13,424 nucleotides of DNA from MADRE2 sp964397015 (lineage in GTDB: Bacteria > Desulfobacterota > Desulfobacteria > Desulfobacterales > Desulfobacteraceae), in the NCBI GenBank assembly GCA_964397015.1, contig CAYNHL010000102.1, positions 1 through 13,424 on the forward strand, in the 5' to 3' direction. Within the stretch, counting starts at the first letter, position 1. Every line of letters begins with the position of its first letter. A program made the position numbers and the translations under genes. Shown in pieces: positions 6,556 through 13,424 of the stretch. Below the pieces are notes generated by a model. That model was not told the DNA's origin. It ran no database searches and saw only the letters and a list, made by a program, of their open reading frames with translations.

Positions 6556-7068
6556 TCAGGATTCGAGCTTTTTCAAGCTGGCTTTGATGAACGCCGGAAT
6601 ATCATTTGGGTTCCGGCTTGTAATCAGATTGCCGTCTTCCACCACTTCGCCGTCAACAAACTGGGCTCCGGCATTCTTGATATCCTGGATGATGGATGTC
6701 CAGCCAGTGACTTTCCTGCCCCGGAGCACATTGGCCGTTATCAGCAGCTGGGGACCATGACATATGGAAAAAACCGGTTTGTCGCTTTTCATAAACTGCC
6801 CGACAAAACGGACGGCATCCAAATCCACACGCAGGTTGTCCGGTGAGAACCCGCCTGGAATGAGCAGCGCATCAAAATCATCGGCACGGACATCCTTTAC
6901 GCCGACATCGATCAGCACTTTGGTTCCTTCCTTTTTTCCTTCGACCGTAACTCCGGGTTTCAAACCGACATGGGTCAGGTCATGACCATTGTCCAAAAAG
7001 GCTTTGGCCGGTTCGGCATATTCGGAATCTTCGAACAGATCATCGATAATAACTGCAATTCGTTTCAT
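6556..7068 (-). CDS. DJ-1/PfpI family protein (YhbO/YraA-like)
   Basis: This 170-residue protein has the size and fold markers of the PfpI/DJ-1 group: an N-terminal beta strand KRIAVIIDD; LFEDSEY (11-17), whose acidic residue partners the nucleophile; LLIPGG (68-73); and the nucleophile elbow SICHGPQLL (101-109) with Cys103 followed by His104. Members act as glyoxalases or are reported to repair glyoxal-damaged protein, and some were first described as proteases. A cytoplasmic carbonyl-stress role is likely, but the specific activity is open. AAGGAG precedes the ATG by 6 bases. It leads a leftward cluster with the small ORF and the SDR, consistent with aldehyde or ketone detoxification, though that link is inference. 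Confidence 0.94.
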   Translation of the reverse strand: MKRIAVIIDDLFEDSEYAEPAKAFLDNGHDLTHVGLKPGVTVEGKKEGTKVLIDVGVKDVRADDFDALLIPGGFSPDNLRVDLDAVRFVGQFMKSDKPVFSICHGPQLLITANVLRGRKVTGWTSIIQDIKNAGAQFVDGEVVEDGNLITSRNPNDIPAFIKASLKKLES

Positions 7069-7251
7069 GATTGTCTCCTTTTAAGGTCTTTGTTCGCTGA
7101 TACAGATCTTCCGGTCTGCATTGTGGTTTCATGTTGGCATTGTCACTGTATAAATTCAATGGGGGAAATCGTGTATTTTGGCTTGTGTACACCGCAGGCA
7201 TAATCAGGCACCCAATTTTTTCCCGGCATAGACCTGGATCGTGAAATCGGT

Positions 7252-7266
7252 CAATATTTAATATTG
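7252..7266. repeat. 15-base AT-rich palindrome downstream of the amidohydrolase gene
   Basis: CAATATT and AATATTG flank a single T. It lies in the 211-base gap between the amidohydrolase and PfpI genes and could be an operator for the PfpI cluster. No clear promoter was seen alongside it. Confidence 0.3.
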
Positions 7267-7279
7267 CCATTCATACTTT

Positions 7280-8167
7280 TTACAATTTCAGGCTGAAAAA
7301 ATCGGCAGCATTTTTACCTGATATTTTTTCAAGGGTATCGCGGGAAATATTTTCTTGGTTCAACACCTTAAGCTCTCTGTCCCACGCATACGGTATGTTG
7401 GGAAAATCGGAGCCGTACATAATCCGGTCTGCTCTGTAACTGCTGAGATCAAACTTTACTTCAATCTGAAAATAATCTGTAACAGCCATCGCTGTATCCA
7501 GCCATAGGTTGTCGTATTTTTCGACCATTTTTCTGTAAGCGGCTGTTTCATCGAATCCAAGATGGGGAACACAGATTTTGAGATGGGGAAAATCTTTTAA
7601 AACATTTTCCGTTTTCTCGGCACTGCAGAGTTCATAGGGATCGCAGTTATAAGCTTTGCTTTTCGGTTCCCTGCCGACATGCATTACAACAGGTCTGTCA
7701 TTTATCCGGCAGCGTTCATAAAGCCGGTTCATATTTTCAGAATTCATGTCGAAGCACTGCACATGAGCGTGCAGCTTAAGTCCGCCCAGACCGAGATCAA
7801 ATGCCTCCTGTAAAATTTCTTCGGCATCCTCCTCTCCCGGAAATACTGTAGCCATACCGGTCACTCGATTTTCATATCCGGCACATTTTTCATACATATA
7901 TTTATTCAACTTTCTTGCGATGCCGGGTTTGTGTGCATACTGAAGTGCGATGATATGTTTTATGCCGTGTGACAGCAGAAAATCGAATATCTGGGAAGAA
8001 GCCATCTGATACCTGATATGCCATGCGTTATCGTCAAACCATTTCCGTATTGCGGTAAAAAGACTGCCGGGGAAAATATGTACATGGGAATCGATTACAG
8101 GAGGGAGGCCGGCAGGAACCTTCGGACCTCCTTTATCATTGAATGACGGCATATTTGTTTTCAACAT
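7280..8167 (-). CDS. Amidohydrolase-2 family metal-dependent hydrolase/decarboxylase
   Basis: The TIM-barrel metal ligands of the Amidohydro_2 (ACMSD-like) family are all present: IDSHVHIFP (His29 and His31, numbering from the GTG), MHVGREP (His164), VPHLGFDE (His203) and YGSDFPNIP (Asp255). The family includes decarboxylases and C-C or C-N hydrolases acting on carboxylated or aromatic substrates; the exact reaction cannot be told here. Length is about 295 residues, normal for the family. GTG at 8170 and ATG at 8167 are adjacent. AGGAGG is 4 bases from the GTG and 7 from the ATG, so ATG at 8167 is preferred. It stands alone, with 211 and 141 bases to its co-oriented neighbours, so it may have its own promoter. 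Confidence 0.92.
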   Translation of the reverse strand: MLKTNMPSFNDKGGPKVPAGLPPVIDSHVHIFPGSLFTAIRKWFDDNAWHIRYQMASSQIFDFLLSHGIKHIIALQYAHKPGIARKLNKYMYEKCAGYENRVTGMATVFPGEEDAEEILQEAFDLGLGGLKLHAHVQCFDMNSENMNRLYERCRINDRPVVMHVGREPKSKAYNCDPYELCSAEKTENVLKDFPHLKICVPHLGFDETAAYRKMVEKYDNLWLDTAMAVTDYFQIEVKFDLSSYRADRIMYGSDFPNIPYAWDRELKVLNQENISRDTLEKISGKNAADFFSLKL

Positions 8168-8308
8168 CACAATACCTCCTCACCACCTCATTTACCACCA
8201 ACGATACGGTTGATTCAAGTCCTTCAAAACCGTTGGTTCGATCCTCTCACATGTGATCTGGTACCTTCCAAAATAATTGATGTTGTGAATGTATGAGAGT
8301 TTCGATCC

Positions 8309-8791
8309 TTATTCGTTATGCTCAGTTTTTTCTTTAATCACATGCAAAACCTTATTGGCAAAGAGAGCGTGAAATGGCTTGAAAATAAACCACCATATTC
8401 TTTCTTTAAAGTTTGGATTCTCTGCAAGCAAATCAAAGCTAAGCTCTGTCACGCCGTCTTGTGAATGCAAGGAATATCCTGTCTGGCAATTGAAAAAGAT
8501 TGATTTCAAGGAAAACCAATATTTCGTCGGTCTTTCAAATTCTGTCAGCGTAAATGGTCCCATTGTATCACCCACATTTAATTTCAGCACATCGCCTGGC
8601 CTTCTAAGCTTGGCTGCCTTCCAAGATGAACTTAGCCCATCCACCAGGAGGATTCTTATGAAAAAGAATAACTTGGCCTCCAAGAATTTGTAAATCGGGA
8701 ATTTGTTTGGCATCCTGTCAATCAAGTCGAAGACAGCATAAGAAGAGGCCTTGATCTGGATTTGTCTCTTATCTTTTATCATATTGATCAT
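8309..8791 (-). CDS. SRPBCC/START-like small protein, hypothetical
   Basis: A 160-residue protein with no signal peptide. The pattern resembles single-domain SRPBCC (polyketide cyclase-like) proteins, possibly the DUF2867 group: an N-terminal IQIKASSYAVFDLIDRMP segment, central strands (LKLNVGDTMGPFTLTEFE), a pair of strands (TGYSLHSQDGVTELSFDLLA), and a C-terminal helix rich in Trp and Phe (ERIWWFIFKPFHALFA). Such proteins often bind hydrophobic small molecules. The gene is more AT-rich than its neighbours and adjoins pseudogene fragments, suggesting recent acquisition. A weak AAGG lies upstream of the ATG at 8791; ATG at 8782 is an alternative. Coding status is fairly sure, function not. 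Confidence 0.75.
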   Translation of the reverse strand: MINMIKDKRQIQIKASSYAVFDLIDRMPNKFPIYKFLEAKLFFFIRILLVDGLSSSWKAAKLRRPGDVLKLNVGDTMGPFTLTEFERPTKYWFSLKSIFFNCQTGYSLHSQDGVTELSFDLLAENPNFKERIWWFIFKPFHALFANKVLHVIKEKTEHNE

Positions 8792-8796
8792 TTTTA

Positions 8797-8919
8797 TTAA
8801 TACCTTATTGATGATATTCGGAAATTGCTTTTTGAAACACCATAATGGAGTTCAGAAACAGTAATACTTGATATGCCAATTTGACCGATTTCTGTATCTG
8901 TAAATTTTTGAACATTGAA
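8797..8919 (-). pseudogene. VapC-like PIN-domain toxin fragment
   Basis: Reading leftward, the translation FTDTEIGQIGISSITVSELH followed by YGVSKSNFR matches the second conserved acidic block of VapC toxins (pattern I-G-I-S-x-I-T-x-x-E-L-x-Y-G-V-x-K-S). The fragment lacks the N-terminal LDTN metal-binding block and everything after the YGV segment, and stops at 8797. No VapB antitoxin is visible. It is a dead scrap of a toxin-antitoxin module in which only the Glu of SELH from the active site survives. Upstream in the same frame the sequence turns into unrelated GC-rich DNA (about 8926-8976). Confidence 0.6.
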
Positions 8920-8986
8920 TTCACAGGCCCGCGCTGGTTGAGGTGAGGGGGGCCAGTGGAATGCCAGGTTCCGCAAATTTAATTTA

Positions 8987-9378
8987 TCACCATCTATTTG
9001 AATTCCGAACATTAAATATTTGGCCTGTAATGTTGCCTGAAAGCTTTGAAGCTAAAAATACTGCTGTGTCAGAGACATCCTCCGGTAAAAGGATGTTTGA
9101 ACTCTTATCTATAAGATTAGAACTATTTAACATATCAGTTTTGATCAGTCCCGGACAAATTGCATTTACTCGATGCCTTGATCTCGAAGCTCATCAGCTA
9201 AAGAGTAAGAAAGAGCAACAATAGCAGCTTTAGATGCGGCATAAGCAGCGGATCCGGGTAATCCACGCAAGCCGGCACCCGACGTAATATTAATAATGTT
9301 GCCTTCCTGCCTTTTTTCCCTGGTGCCGGCACAGGGCACCACCGGCATGCGCAGGGGCCCGGTTGATAAAAACATCAA
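8987..9378 (-). pseudogene. Frameshifted, 5'-truncated short-chain dehydrogenase
   Basis: The minus strand encodes GNIINITSGAGLRGLPGSAA followed by YAASKAAIVALSYSLADELR, the Ser/Tyr/Lys catalytic region of an SDR. At GAG TAA (9166-9168) the frame breaks. A one-base shift continues as VNAICPGLIKTDM, then a tail ending in LPEDVSDTAVFLASKLSGNI-TGQIFNV, with TGA at 8987. All the expected C-terminal SDR elements are there, so one base was lost. The Rossmann start (TGxxxGxG) is missing. A possible decayed NNAG strand (DVFINRAP, in another frame) lies near 9385-9360, so an internal deletion is likely too. It is not a close copy of the intact SDR at 5466-6263. Confidence 0.8.
9321..9341. repeat. GC-rich perfect inverted repeat inside the SDR pseudogene
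   Basis: TGGTGCC (9321-9327) and GGCACCA (9335-9341) flank a 7-base loop, within a GC-rich patch (about 9320-9362) unlike the AT-rich sequence on its left. No T run follows on either strand, so it is not a standard terminator. It may mark an insertion or rearrangement joint. Confidence 0.4.
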
Positions 9379-9391
9379 AGCATGGCATGAT
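9363..9391 (+). promoter_or_regulatory. Candidate sigma-70 promoter for the dehydrogenase gene
   Basis: TTGATA, a 17-base spacer and CATGAT lie about 40-65 bases before the ATG at 9430. The -35 is 5 of 6 to consensus, the -10 only 4 of 6. The placement is reasonable because the upstream DNA belongs to an oppositely oriented pseudogene. Confidence 0.3.
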
Positions 9392-9429
9392 CATTCAAGG
9401 TATGAACCATAATGCAAAGGACAAAAACA

Positions 9430-10308
9430 ATGGACATAACACCTGAAAACACCACTGTAGGCTTTATCGGAACCGGGGTCATGGGGGCGCCCATGGCCGG
9501 CCATATCCTGGATGCCGGATTTCAGCTCAATGTTTTTTCACGGACAAAAGCCAAGGCTGCAGGCCTGCTAGACAAGGGTGCGGTCTGGATGGATTCAGTG
9601 GCCAGGTTGGCTGAATCTTCTATGGTAATAATCACCATTGTAGGATTTCCAACCGATGTAGAAGGAATATACTGTGGGCCGGAAGGATTGCTGGAAAACG
9701 CTTCTCCCGGCAGTATAACTGTCGATATGACCACGTCTGACCCGGCACTGGCTGAAAAACTTTACCAGTATGGCCGGGCACGGGGCATCAGTGTACTGGA
9801 CGCCCCGGTATCAGGCGGGGATTTAGGTGCCAGGAATGCGAGTCTTTCCATCATGGTCGGAGGTGATGAAAACACGTTCCAGGATCTTTTGCCCCTGTTC
9901 CGGATCATGGGTGAGAATATCGTGTACCAGGGGTCTGCCGGCAAGGGCCAGCATACCAAGATGGCTAACCAGATCGCAATCGCGGCCGGTATGGTAGCGG
10001 TAAGCGAAGCACTTGCATATGCAGGGCGCGCCGGGCTCGATCCGGAAACCGTACTGGAGAGTATTGGAAAAGGAGCTGCGGCCAGTTGGTCGTTGAACAA
10101 TCTTGGGCCCAGGATGATTGCCGGTAACTTTGAACCTGGTTTTTATGTCAAGCACTTTATAAAGGATATGACCATCGCCCTGACATCCGCAAAGGCCCTG
10201 GATCTTGACACTCCCGGACTGTCCCTGGCAAAAACTCTTTATGACCGTCTTTCAGCCGCAGGATGCAGTGACGAGGGCACCCAGGCTTTGTTCAAGCTGT
10301 TTCGGTAG
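9430..10308 (+). CDS. 3-hydroxyisobutyrate dehydrogenase-family (beta-hydroxyacid) NAD(P) oxidoreductase
   Basis: The protein opens with the Rossmann loop VGFIGTGVMGAPMAGHIL and carries the family substrate motif LDAPVSGGDLGA and the catalytic-lysine motif GKGQHTKMANQ. These are the features of the HIBADH/tartronate semialdehyde reductase (GarR)/GlxR group, which reduce semialdehydes or oxidise beta-hydroxyacids. The dimer-forming C-terminal helical domain (KHFIKDMTIAL and onward) is complete, so the enzyme looks functional. Two starts are possible: ATG at 9412 has no ribosome site, while ATG at 9430 has AAAGGA 8 bases before it and is chosen, giving 292 residues. The gene is monocistronic, flanked by a pseudogene and a convergent gene. 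The substrate is not determinable; the link to the other oxidoreductase genes is only proximity. Confidence 0.93.
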   Translation: MDITPENTTVGFIGTGVMGAPMAGHILDAGFQLNVFSRTKAKAAGLLDKGAVWMDSVARLAESSMVIITIVGFPTDVEGIYCGPEGLLENASPGSITVDMTTSDPALAEKLYQYGRARGISVLDAPVSGGDLGARNASLSIMVGGDENTFQDLLPLFRIMGENIVYQGSAGKGQHTKMANQIAIAAGMVAVSEALAYAGRAGLDPETVLESIGKGAAASWSLNNLGPRMIAGNFEPGFYVKHFIKDMTIALTSAKALDLDTPGLSLAKTLYDRLSAAGCSDEGTQALFKLFR

Positions 10309-10329
10309 GATTGACCGCCAGGCTTCCGT

Positions 10330-10360
10330 CAGTTTTCCTGTTTATGAAAACAGGAACCTG
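10330..10360. terminator. Hairpin between convergent genes, possible bidirectional terminator
   Basis: TTCCTGTTT (10335-10343) pairs perfectly with AAACAGGAA (10348-10356) around a 4-base loop. CAG (10330-10332) and CTG (10358-10360) can extend the stem past a small bulge. It fills the 55-base gap between two convergent genes. Neither side has a run of U after the stem, so intrinsic termination may be inefficient. Confidence 0.5.
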
Positions 10361-10363
10361 ATC

Positions 10364-11170
10364 CTAAACAAATGGATTGGCAATGGTTTTTTGCAGCTCC
10401 TTGTCTATTGTTTTTTCGAAGGGCCGCCCGTAGTAATCATATAGCTGCACTTCATATTCCATATTGACCGGTTTTTTCGGATCGTACTCCGGTGCATTCT
10501 TGATCTGGTCTTGGCTCAAGTTCATGGAAAAACTTGACGATGCCCAGCTCACCGAATCGACCCAGTTTAAGGACAGAAGGACTTTTTTCCCGCCGGGCAG
10601 CCAGTCCCGGGTATCGACTACCACATACCTCATAGCCCATGTAACGTCATCCAGGATAAAATCCTGGACATGACCGATATCTCCATCTGTTGCCTGAATA
10701 CCATAGCCCTTCACTTCCTTGAAAGAACGAAGATAATTGTCTTCTTTTTCCCCCTCGGCGGCCTGGGTTTCCTCTGGTCGGTTTTCCAAAGGTGGTATTT
10801 CATTCATGGCTGCCGGATGCCCAGCCGCTCCCCATAGTTGAGTTCCGGCCCAGTAGTAGGGATATCCGAAGTAGGTATATAATTCTCTTTCATGTTCACG
10901 TGATACGGGCTGGTCTTCCTCCGGTCCGGGGCATTTTTCCAGCTGCTCCCGGGAAATGTTGAGAAATATGCTTTTCAGCCCCCAGTTTTCACTTTCAATC
11001 ATCCAGGGTGCGATAAGAACCTGTTTGCCGAAAAGCCATCCACCGGTATCGGCCAGAATATGACGGACGGTCCAGAATCGTTCATCAAAGAGAATATCCT
11101 TGCATTTGCCGATTTGTTCATCTTCAGACAGAAGGTTGTAGCCGATTAGTTGATCCATACTCCGTAACAT
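10364..11170 (-). CDS. Tandem PRC-barrel domain protein
   Basis: The 268-residue cytoplasmic protein is an internal duplication. Residues 19-105 and 165-250 align along their length: IGKCKDILFDERFWTVRHIL with IGHVQDFILDDVTWAMRYVV, then a DTGGWLFGKQVLI block with DTRDWLPGGKKVLL, and each unit ends in an aromatic YFGYP or YYGRP motif. The I-G-x-x-x-D-x-x-x-D opening is that of the PRC-barrel fold, known in RimM and in photosystem reaction-centre subunit H. A linker rich in Glu and Pro (about 122-145) separates the units. Many such proteins are stress-associated, with no known reaction. AAGGAGGA lies 6 bases before the ATG, a very strong ribosome site. The family call is firm, the role unknown. 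Confidence 0.9.
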   Translation of the reverse strand: MLRSMDQLIGYNLLSEDEQIGKCKDILFDERFWTVRHILADTGGWLFGKQVLIAPWMIESENWGLKSIFLNISREQLEKCPGPEEDQPVSREHERELYTYFGYPYYWAGTQLWGAAGHPAAMNEIPPLENRPEETQAAEGEKEDNYLRSFKEVKGYGIQATDGDIGHVQDFILDDVTWAMRYVVVDTRDWLPGGKKVLLSLNWVDSVSWASSSFSMNLSQDQIKNAPEYDPKKPVNMEYEVQLYDYYGRPFEKTIDKELQKTIANPFV

Positions 11171-11334
11171 GATTATTCCTCCTTATATGCGGTTGTTTTT
11201 GAACTTAAAGTCAAGAATACATCTCAAAGGCTTTTAAAGAAAATAAGGTGTTTCCTTTATATGTGATCAAATAACCATGTATTTTGTCAGGGGGTGGTAA
11301 AAATCAGTCCGGTTTTGCACACAGTGAAGAGCAC

Positions 11335-11393
11335 GGGGTAATAAATGAATTGTCAATGTAAAATACAGGTATTACCCCATTGTAAAATTGGGT
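11335..11393 (+). promoter_or_regulatory. Overlapping inverted repeats in the leader of the kinase gene
   Basis: GGGGTAATA (11335-11343) is perfectly inverted as TATTACCCC (11370-11378). The second arm is shared with another inverted repeat, ACCCCATT (11374-11381) and AATTGGGT (11386-11393), with one mismatch. In RNA the two stems exclude each other; in DNA they may be operator half-sites. They lie about 90-150 bases before the ATG at 11484. No U run follows either stem. No convincing promoter hexamers were found in the 11171-11483 gap. Confidence 0.4.
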
Positions 11394-11483
11394 GAGTGTG
11401 GAAGACTATGTTATATTTCTCTGGTATTGAAAGGCCCTGATTACCATGGCCGGTACCCGGGATGCCGGAGGATTGGTAAGTTA

Positions 11484-13115
11484 ATGGAAAACCATGAACA
11501 TAAAAAGCTCATAGAGGCGATGTCATCCCCGGAATTTTACCCGGACAAACCGGATGATGTCATACACATACAGACTCACATTTCAGATGTTTTTCTTGCC
11601 GGGGATCTTGTCTACAAGATTAAAAAACCTGTGGATATGGGATTTCTTGATTTCACGACGTTGGAAAAACGTCATAAATACTGCTGCCGGGAGATAGAAT
11701 TGAATCGCCGCCTGACCTCAAATATCTATCTGGGAGTGGATAGTATTACAGATGAAAATGGCGGTTACAAAATCAAAGGCTTTGGCCCGGTAGCCGAGTA
11801 CGCGGTTCGGATGAGACGGCTACCTGATGAAAACACCCTTGCATCAATGCTTGAGAGAAACAGGGTGAGTCAGGAATTCATGGATTTATTGACCCGTACC
11901 CTGGTTGAATTTTATCAAAATTCTGCATCAGGGAAAGATATTGACCACTTCGGCTCTTTTGAGGTGATCCGGGACAATTGTCAGGAAAATTTTGAACAGA
12001 TATCTTTGTCTGGTGCCGGTGAAATGAATAAAAAAAAGGTTCAGATCATAAAGACAGCTACCATGTCTTTTTTGGAACATCATGAAAATCTTTTCCGGCG
12101 AAGGGTGGAAAACAAACACATACGCGATTGCCACGGAGATTTGAAAGCGGAGCACGTATATGATTACAAAGGTATCCAGATCCTGGATTGTATCGAATTC
12201 AACGAGAGATTCCGTTATCAGGATACAGCCAGTGATCTGGCATTTCTGGCAATGGATATGGAGTTTCTCGGTTATCGCCCTGCCGCACTCTATCTTTTGA
12301 GCACTTATGTTCACAAGACCAAAGATCCGGACTTGATGGGATTGATCGATTTTTATAAATGTTACAGGGCCATGGTTCAGGTAAAGGTCCGATGCCTGCA
12401 GCTCAAAGGCATGCATCCGGACGATGGGCAAAAAGCGCGAAAAATGGCTGCACTGGACCGGTATGTTGACCTGGGGTATCAATATGCCCTGAAAATTACC
12501 CGTCCGGTTGTCTGGGTGATTTGCGGGATGATTGCATCAGGAAAAAGTACTATAGCAGGACGGCTGTCAAATCTTTTTTCGATTCCATGGATCCGCAGTG
12601 ATGAAGTGCGCAAGAGCCTGTTCAAAGAACATTTTAATGATCCTAAGCAAGATTCGGATACCGGGGCTTTTGAAAAAGGGATGTATTCTCCCGGGGCCAC
12701 ATCTCTCGTATATGGCAGACTGCTTCTTTTGGCCCAGGCCAGGCTCAAAAAAGGGCAGTCAGTGATCCTGGATGCCACCTGCCGGAAACGCAGAAACCGG
12801 AAGGATATTCGCCGGCTGGCTTCGGACAGCGGTGCCAGTGTCATTTTTATTGAATGCCGTTGCCCGGACAGTGAAATTAAAAAACGTCTTGCTGAGCGGG
12901 AGCATGAAAGATCCGTGTCTGATGCACGGCTGGAGCATTTTGAAGACATAAAATCAGGTATGGATCCTTTTGACGAGATTCCGCAAAACATGCATATACA
13001 GGTGCAAACCGATCAACCCCCGGATAAAATTGTGGAGACGATACTGGCCGGTGAATATGAGCTGCTGGCAAGGCAGATTCAAAAAATGCAGCTTCCCGGG
13101 ATGTCTATGGAATAA
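11484..13115 (+). CDS. Fused aminoglycoside phosphotransferase-like kinase and P-loop (AAA_33/zeta-like) ATPase
   Basis: The N-terminal APH-like domain (about residues 8-330 of 543) has the family opening THISDVFLAGDLVYKIKKPV (31-50), then DMGFLDFTTLEKR, the catalytic-loop motif HGDLKAEHV (217-225) and the metal-site segment ILDCIEFNE (233-241). The usual Asn after HGDxxxx is His here, which I recall as typical of this fused family. The C-terminal domain is a P-loop kinase: Walker A GMIASGKST (348-356), RSDEVRK (371-377), and VILDATCRKRRNRKDIRRLA (427-446). It resembles zeta-toxin or polynucleotide-kinase-like AAA_33 proteins. No true antibiotic resistance role is implied; the substrate is unknown for the family. 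ATG at 11484 is chosen because family members start just before the LIEAM segment and GGAGGA lies 11 bases upstream; an in-frame ATG at 11388 would add 32 unlikely residues. Confidence 0.92.
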   Translation: MENHEHKKLIEAMSSPEFYPDKPDDVIHIQTHISDVFLAGDLVYKIKKPVDMGFLDFTTLEKRHKYCCREIELNRRLTSNIYLGVDSITDENGGYKIKGFGPVAEYAVRMRRLPDENTLASMLERNRVSQEFMDLLTRTLVEFYQNSASGKDIDHFGSFEVIRDNCQENFEQISLSGAGEMNKKKVQIIKTATMSFLEHHENLFRRRVENKHIRDCHGDLKAEHVYDYKGIQILDCIEFNERFRYQDTASDLAFLAMDMEFLGYRPAALYLLSTYVHKTKDPDLMGLIDFYKCYRAMVQVKVRCLQLKGMHPDDGQKARKMAALDRYVDLGYQYALKITRPVVWVICGMIASGKSTIAGRLSNLFSIPWIRSDEVRKSLFKEHFNDPKQDSDTGAFEKGMYSPGATSLVYGRLLLLAQARLKKGQSVILDATCRKRRNRKDIRRLASDSGASVIFIECRCPDSEIKKRLAEREHERSVSDARLEHFEDIKSGMDPFDEIPQNMHIQVQTDQPPDKIVETILAGEYELLARQIQKMQLPGMSME

Positions 13116-13202
13116 GAACTCAGCTTTCAAAGTTGGTTTAATAAGATAGAATTAAAAAGCTGAAAAAAACTGCACTTATGGAAAAGGCCTGAAAAATTGA
13201 TA

Positions 13203-13424
13203 ATGATTAAAAATCCATCATACATTTTATGGATTCGATTGTCTATGGAGATTGTTATAGCAATAGCTGCGGTTTTGATTTTAACCTGTTTTCCTGTTTC
13301 GGCCGAAAGCTCAAAGGCATTGGAAAAACAGCATCCGGCCGGAAATTATTTGCTGGCCCGCTTGAAATCCTCTTTTGCAGAAGATACGGACCCATTTCAT
13401 AACCGCAGGTTTATAAGGGTATTG
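13203..13424 (+). CDS. Putative secreted or membrane-anchored protein, N-terminal part (runs off the right edge)
   Basis: The reading frame is open from ATG at 13203 to the window edge (74 codons). A long hydrophobic segment (IVIAIAAVLILTCFPVSA) followed by ES resembles a signal peptide cleaved after VSA, at about residue 34. If the internal ATG at 13248 is the true start, the signal would be of ordinary length (about 19 residues). The exported part begins ESSKALEKQHPAGNYLLARL and is rich in charged residues. I do not recognise the family. No good ribosome site precedes either ATG. It lies 87 bases after the kinase gene on the same strand and could be co-transcribed. Confidence 0.55.
   Translation, partial: MIKNPSYILWIRLSMEIVIAIAAVLILTCFPVSAESSKALEKQHPAGNYLLARLKSSFAEDTDPFHNRRFIRVL

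Noticed and set aside
6355..6846. Plus-strand ORF of 163 codons opposite PfpI and the small ORF
   Set aside because: It spans two minus-strand coding regions with better motifs and ribosome sites; its own translation matches nothing recognisable.
7040..7270. Minus-strand ORF over the start of the PfpI gene
   Set aside because: No ribosome site and no protein character; it overlaps the PfpI start, which has AAGGAG.
8235..8244. GGTTCGATCC, resembling the T-arm of a tRNA
   Set aside because: No pairing T stem, anticodon arm or acceptor stem surrounds it.
12479..12991. Antisense ORF of 170 codons inside the kinase gene
   Set aside because: It overlaps the P-loop domain with an unmistakable Walker A; the Ser/Arg-rich translation is a shadow.
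13122..13165. CAGCTTT and AAAGCTG inverted repeat after the kinase gene as a terminator
   Set aside because: The stem is only 7 bp with a loop of about 30 bases and is followed by A rather than T residues on the coding strand.
1..13424. CRISPR array, rRNA or complete insertion sequence
   Set aside because: No regularly spaced repeats, no rRNA-like conserved blocks and no intact transposase were seen on either strand.

Overview
The window looks like chromosomal DNA of a Gram-negative, probably marine, Desulfobacterota-type (Desulfobacteraceae-like) bacterium. This is inferred from the gene mix (Amt, BCCT carrier, TAXI-type binding domain, PRC-barrel protein, APH/AAA kinase), moderate G+C with AT-rich intergenic stretches, and the style of the proteins. 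No rRNA, tRNA or other phylogenetic marker is present, so the assignment is tentative.

Layout. Positions 1-430 hold the 5' end of an ammonium transporter gene leaving the window leftward, with a candidate sigma-54 promoter and an AT-rich repeat cluster upstream. Positions 720-1486 are a gene-poor zone with short broken coding scraps, including a DUF1328-like small membrane protein start. Positions 1487-4995 are the centrepiece: a two-gene, 4-bp-overlapping operon of a BCCT carrier and a large lipoprotein joining an OpuAC/OsmX-type quaternary-amine binding domain to a TAXI-type binding domain, ending in a transmembrane helix. BCCT carriers normally work without a binding protein, so this pair may be a binding-protein-dependent BCCT system.

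Positions 5126-8791 run leftward: SRPBCC-like protein, amidohydrolase-2 family metallohydrolase, DJ-1/PfpI protein, a small ORF that reads through only with a +1 frameshift, a short-chain dehydrogenase, and an 85-codon gene remnant. PfpI, the small ORF and the SDR are closely spaced and probably one transcript. Positions 8797-9390 are a gene graveyard with a VapC (PIN toxin) fragment and a frameshifted second SDR.

Positions 9430-10308 (rightward) encode a 3-hydroxyisobutyrate dehydrogenase-family enzyme. It converges on a leftward double PRC-barrel protein (10364-11170), with a hairpin between them. Positions 11484-13115 encode a fused APH-like kinase/P-loop kinase behind a leader with overlapping inverted repeats. 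The window ends inside a putative secreted protein gene beginning at 13203.

Apart from the two obvious operons, the genes look like a mixed set of stress, small-molecule oxidoreductase and transport functions rather than one pathway. All names rest on motif recognition by eye; no database search was possible.
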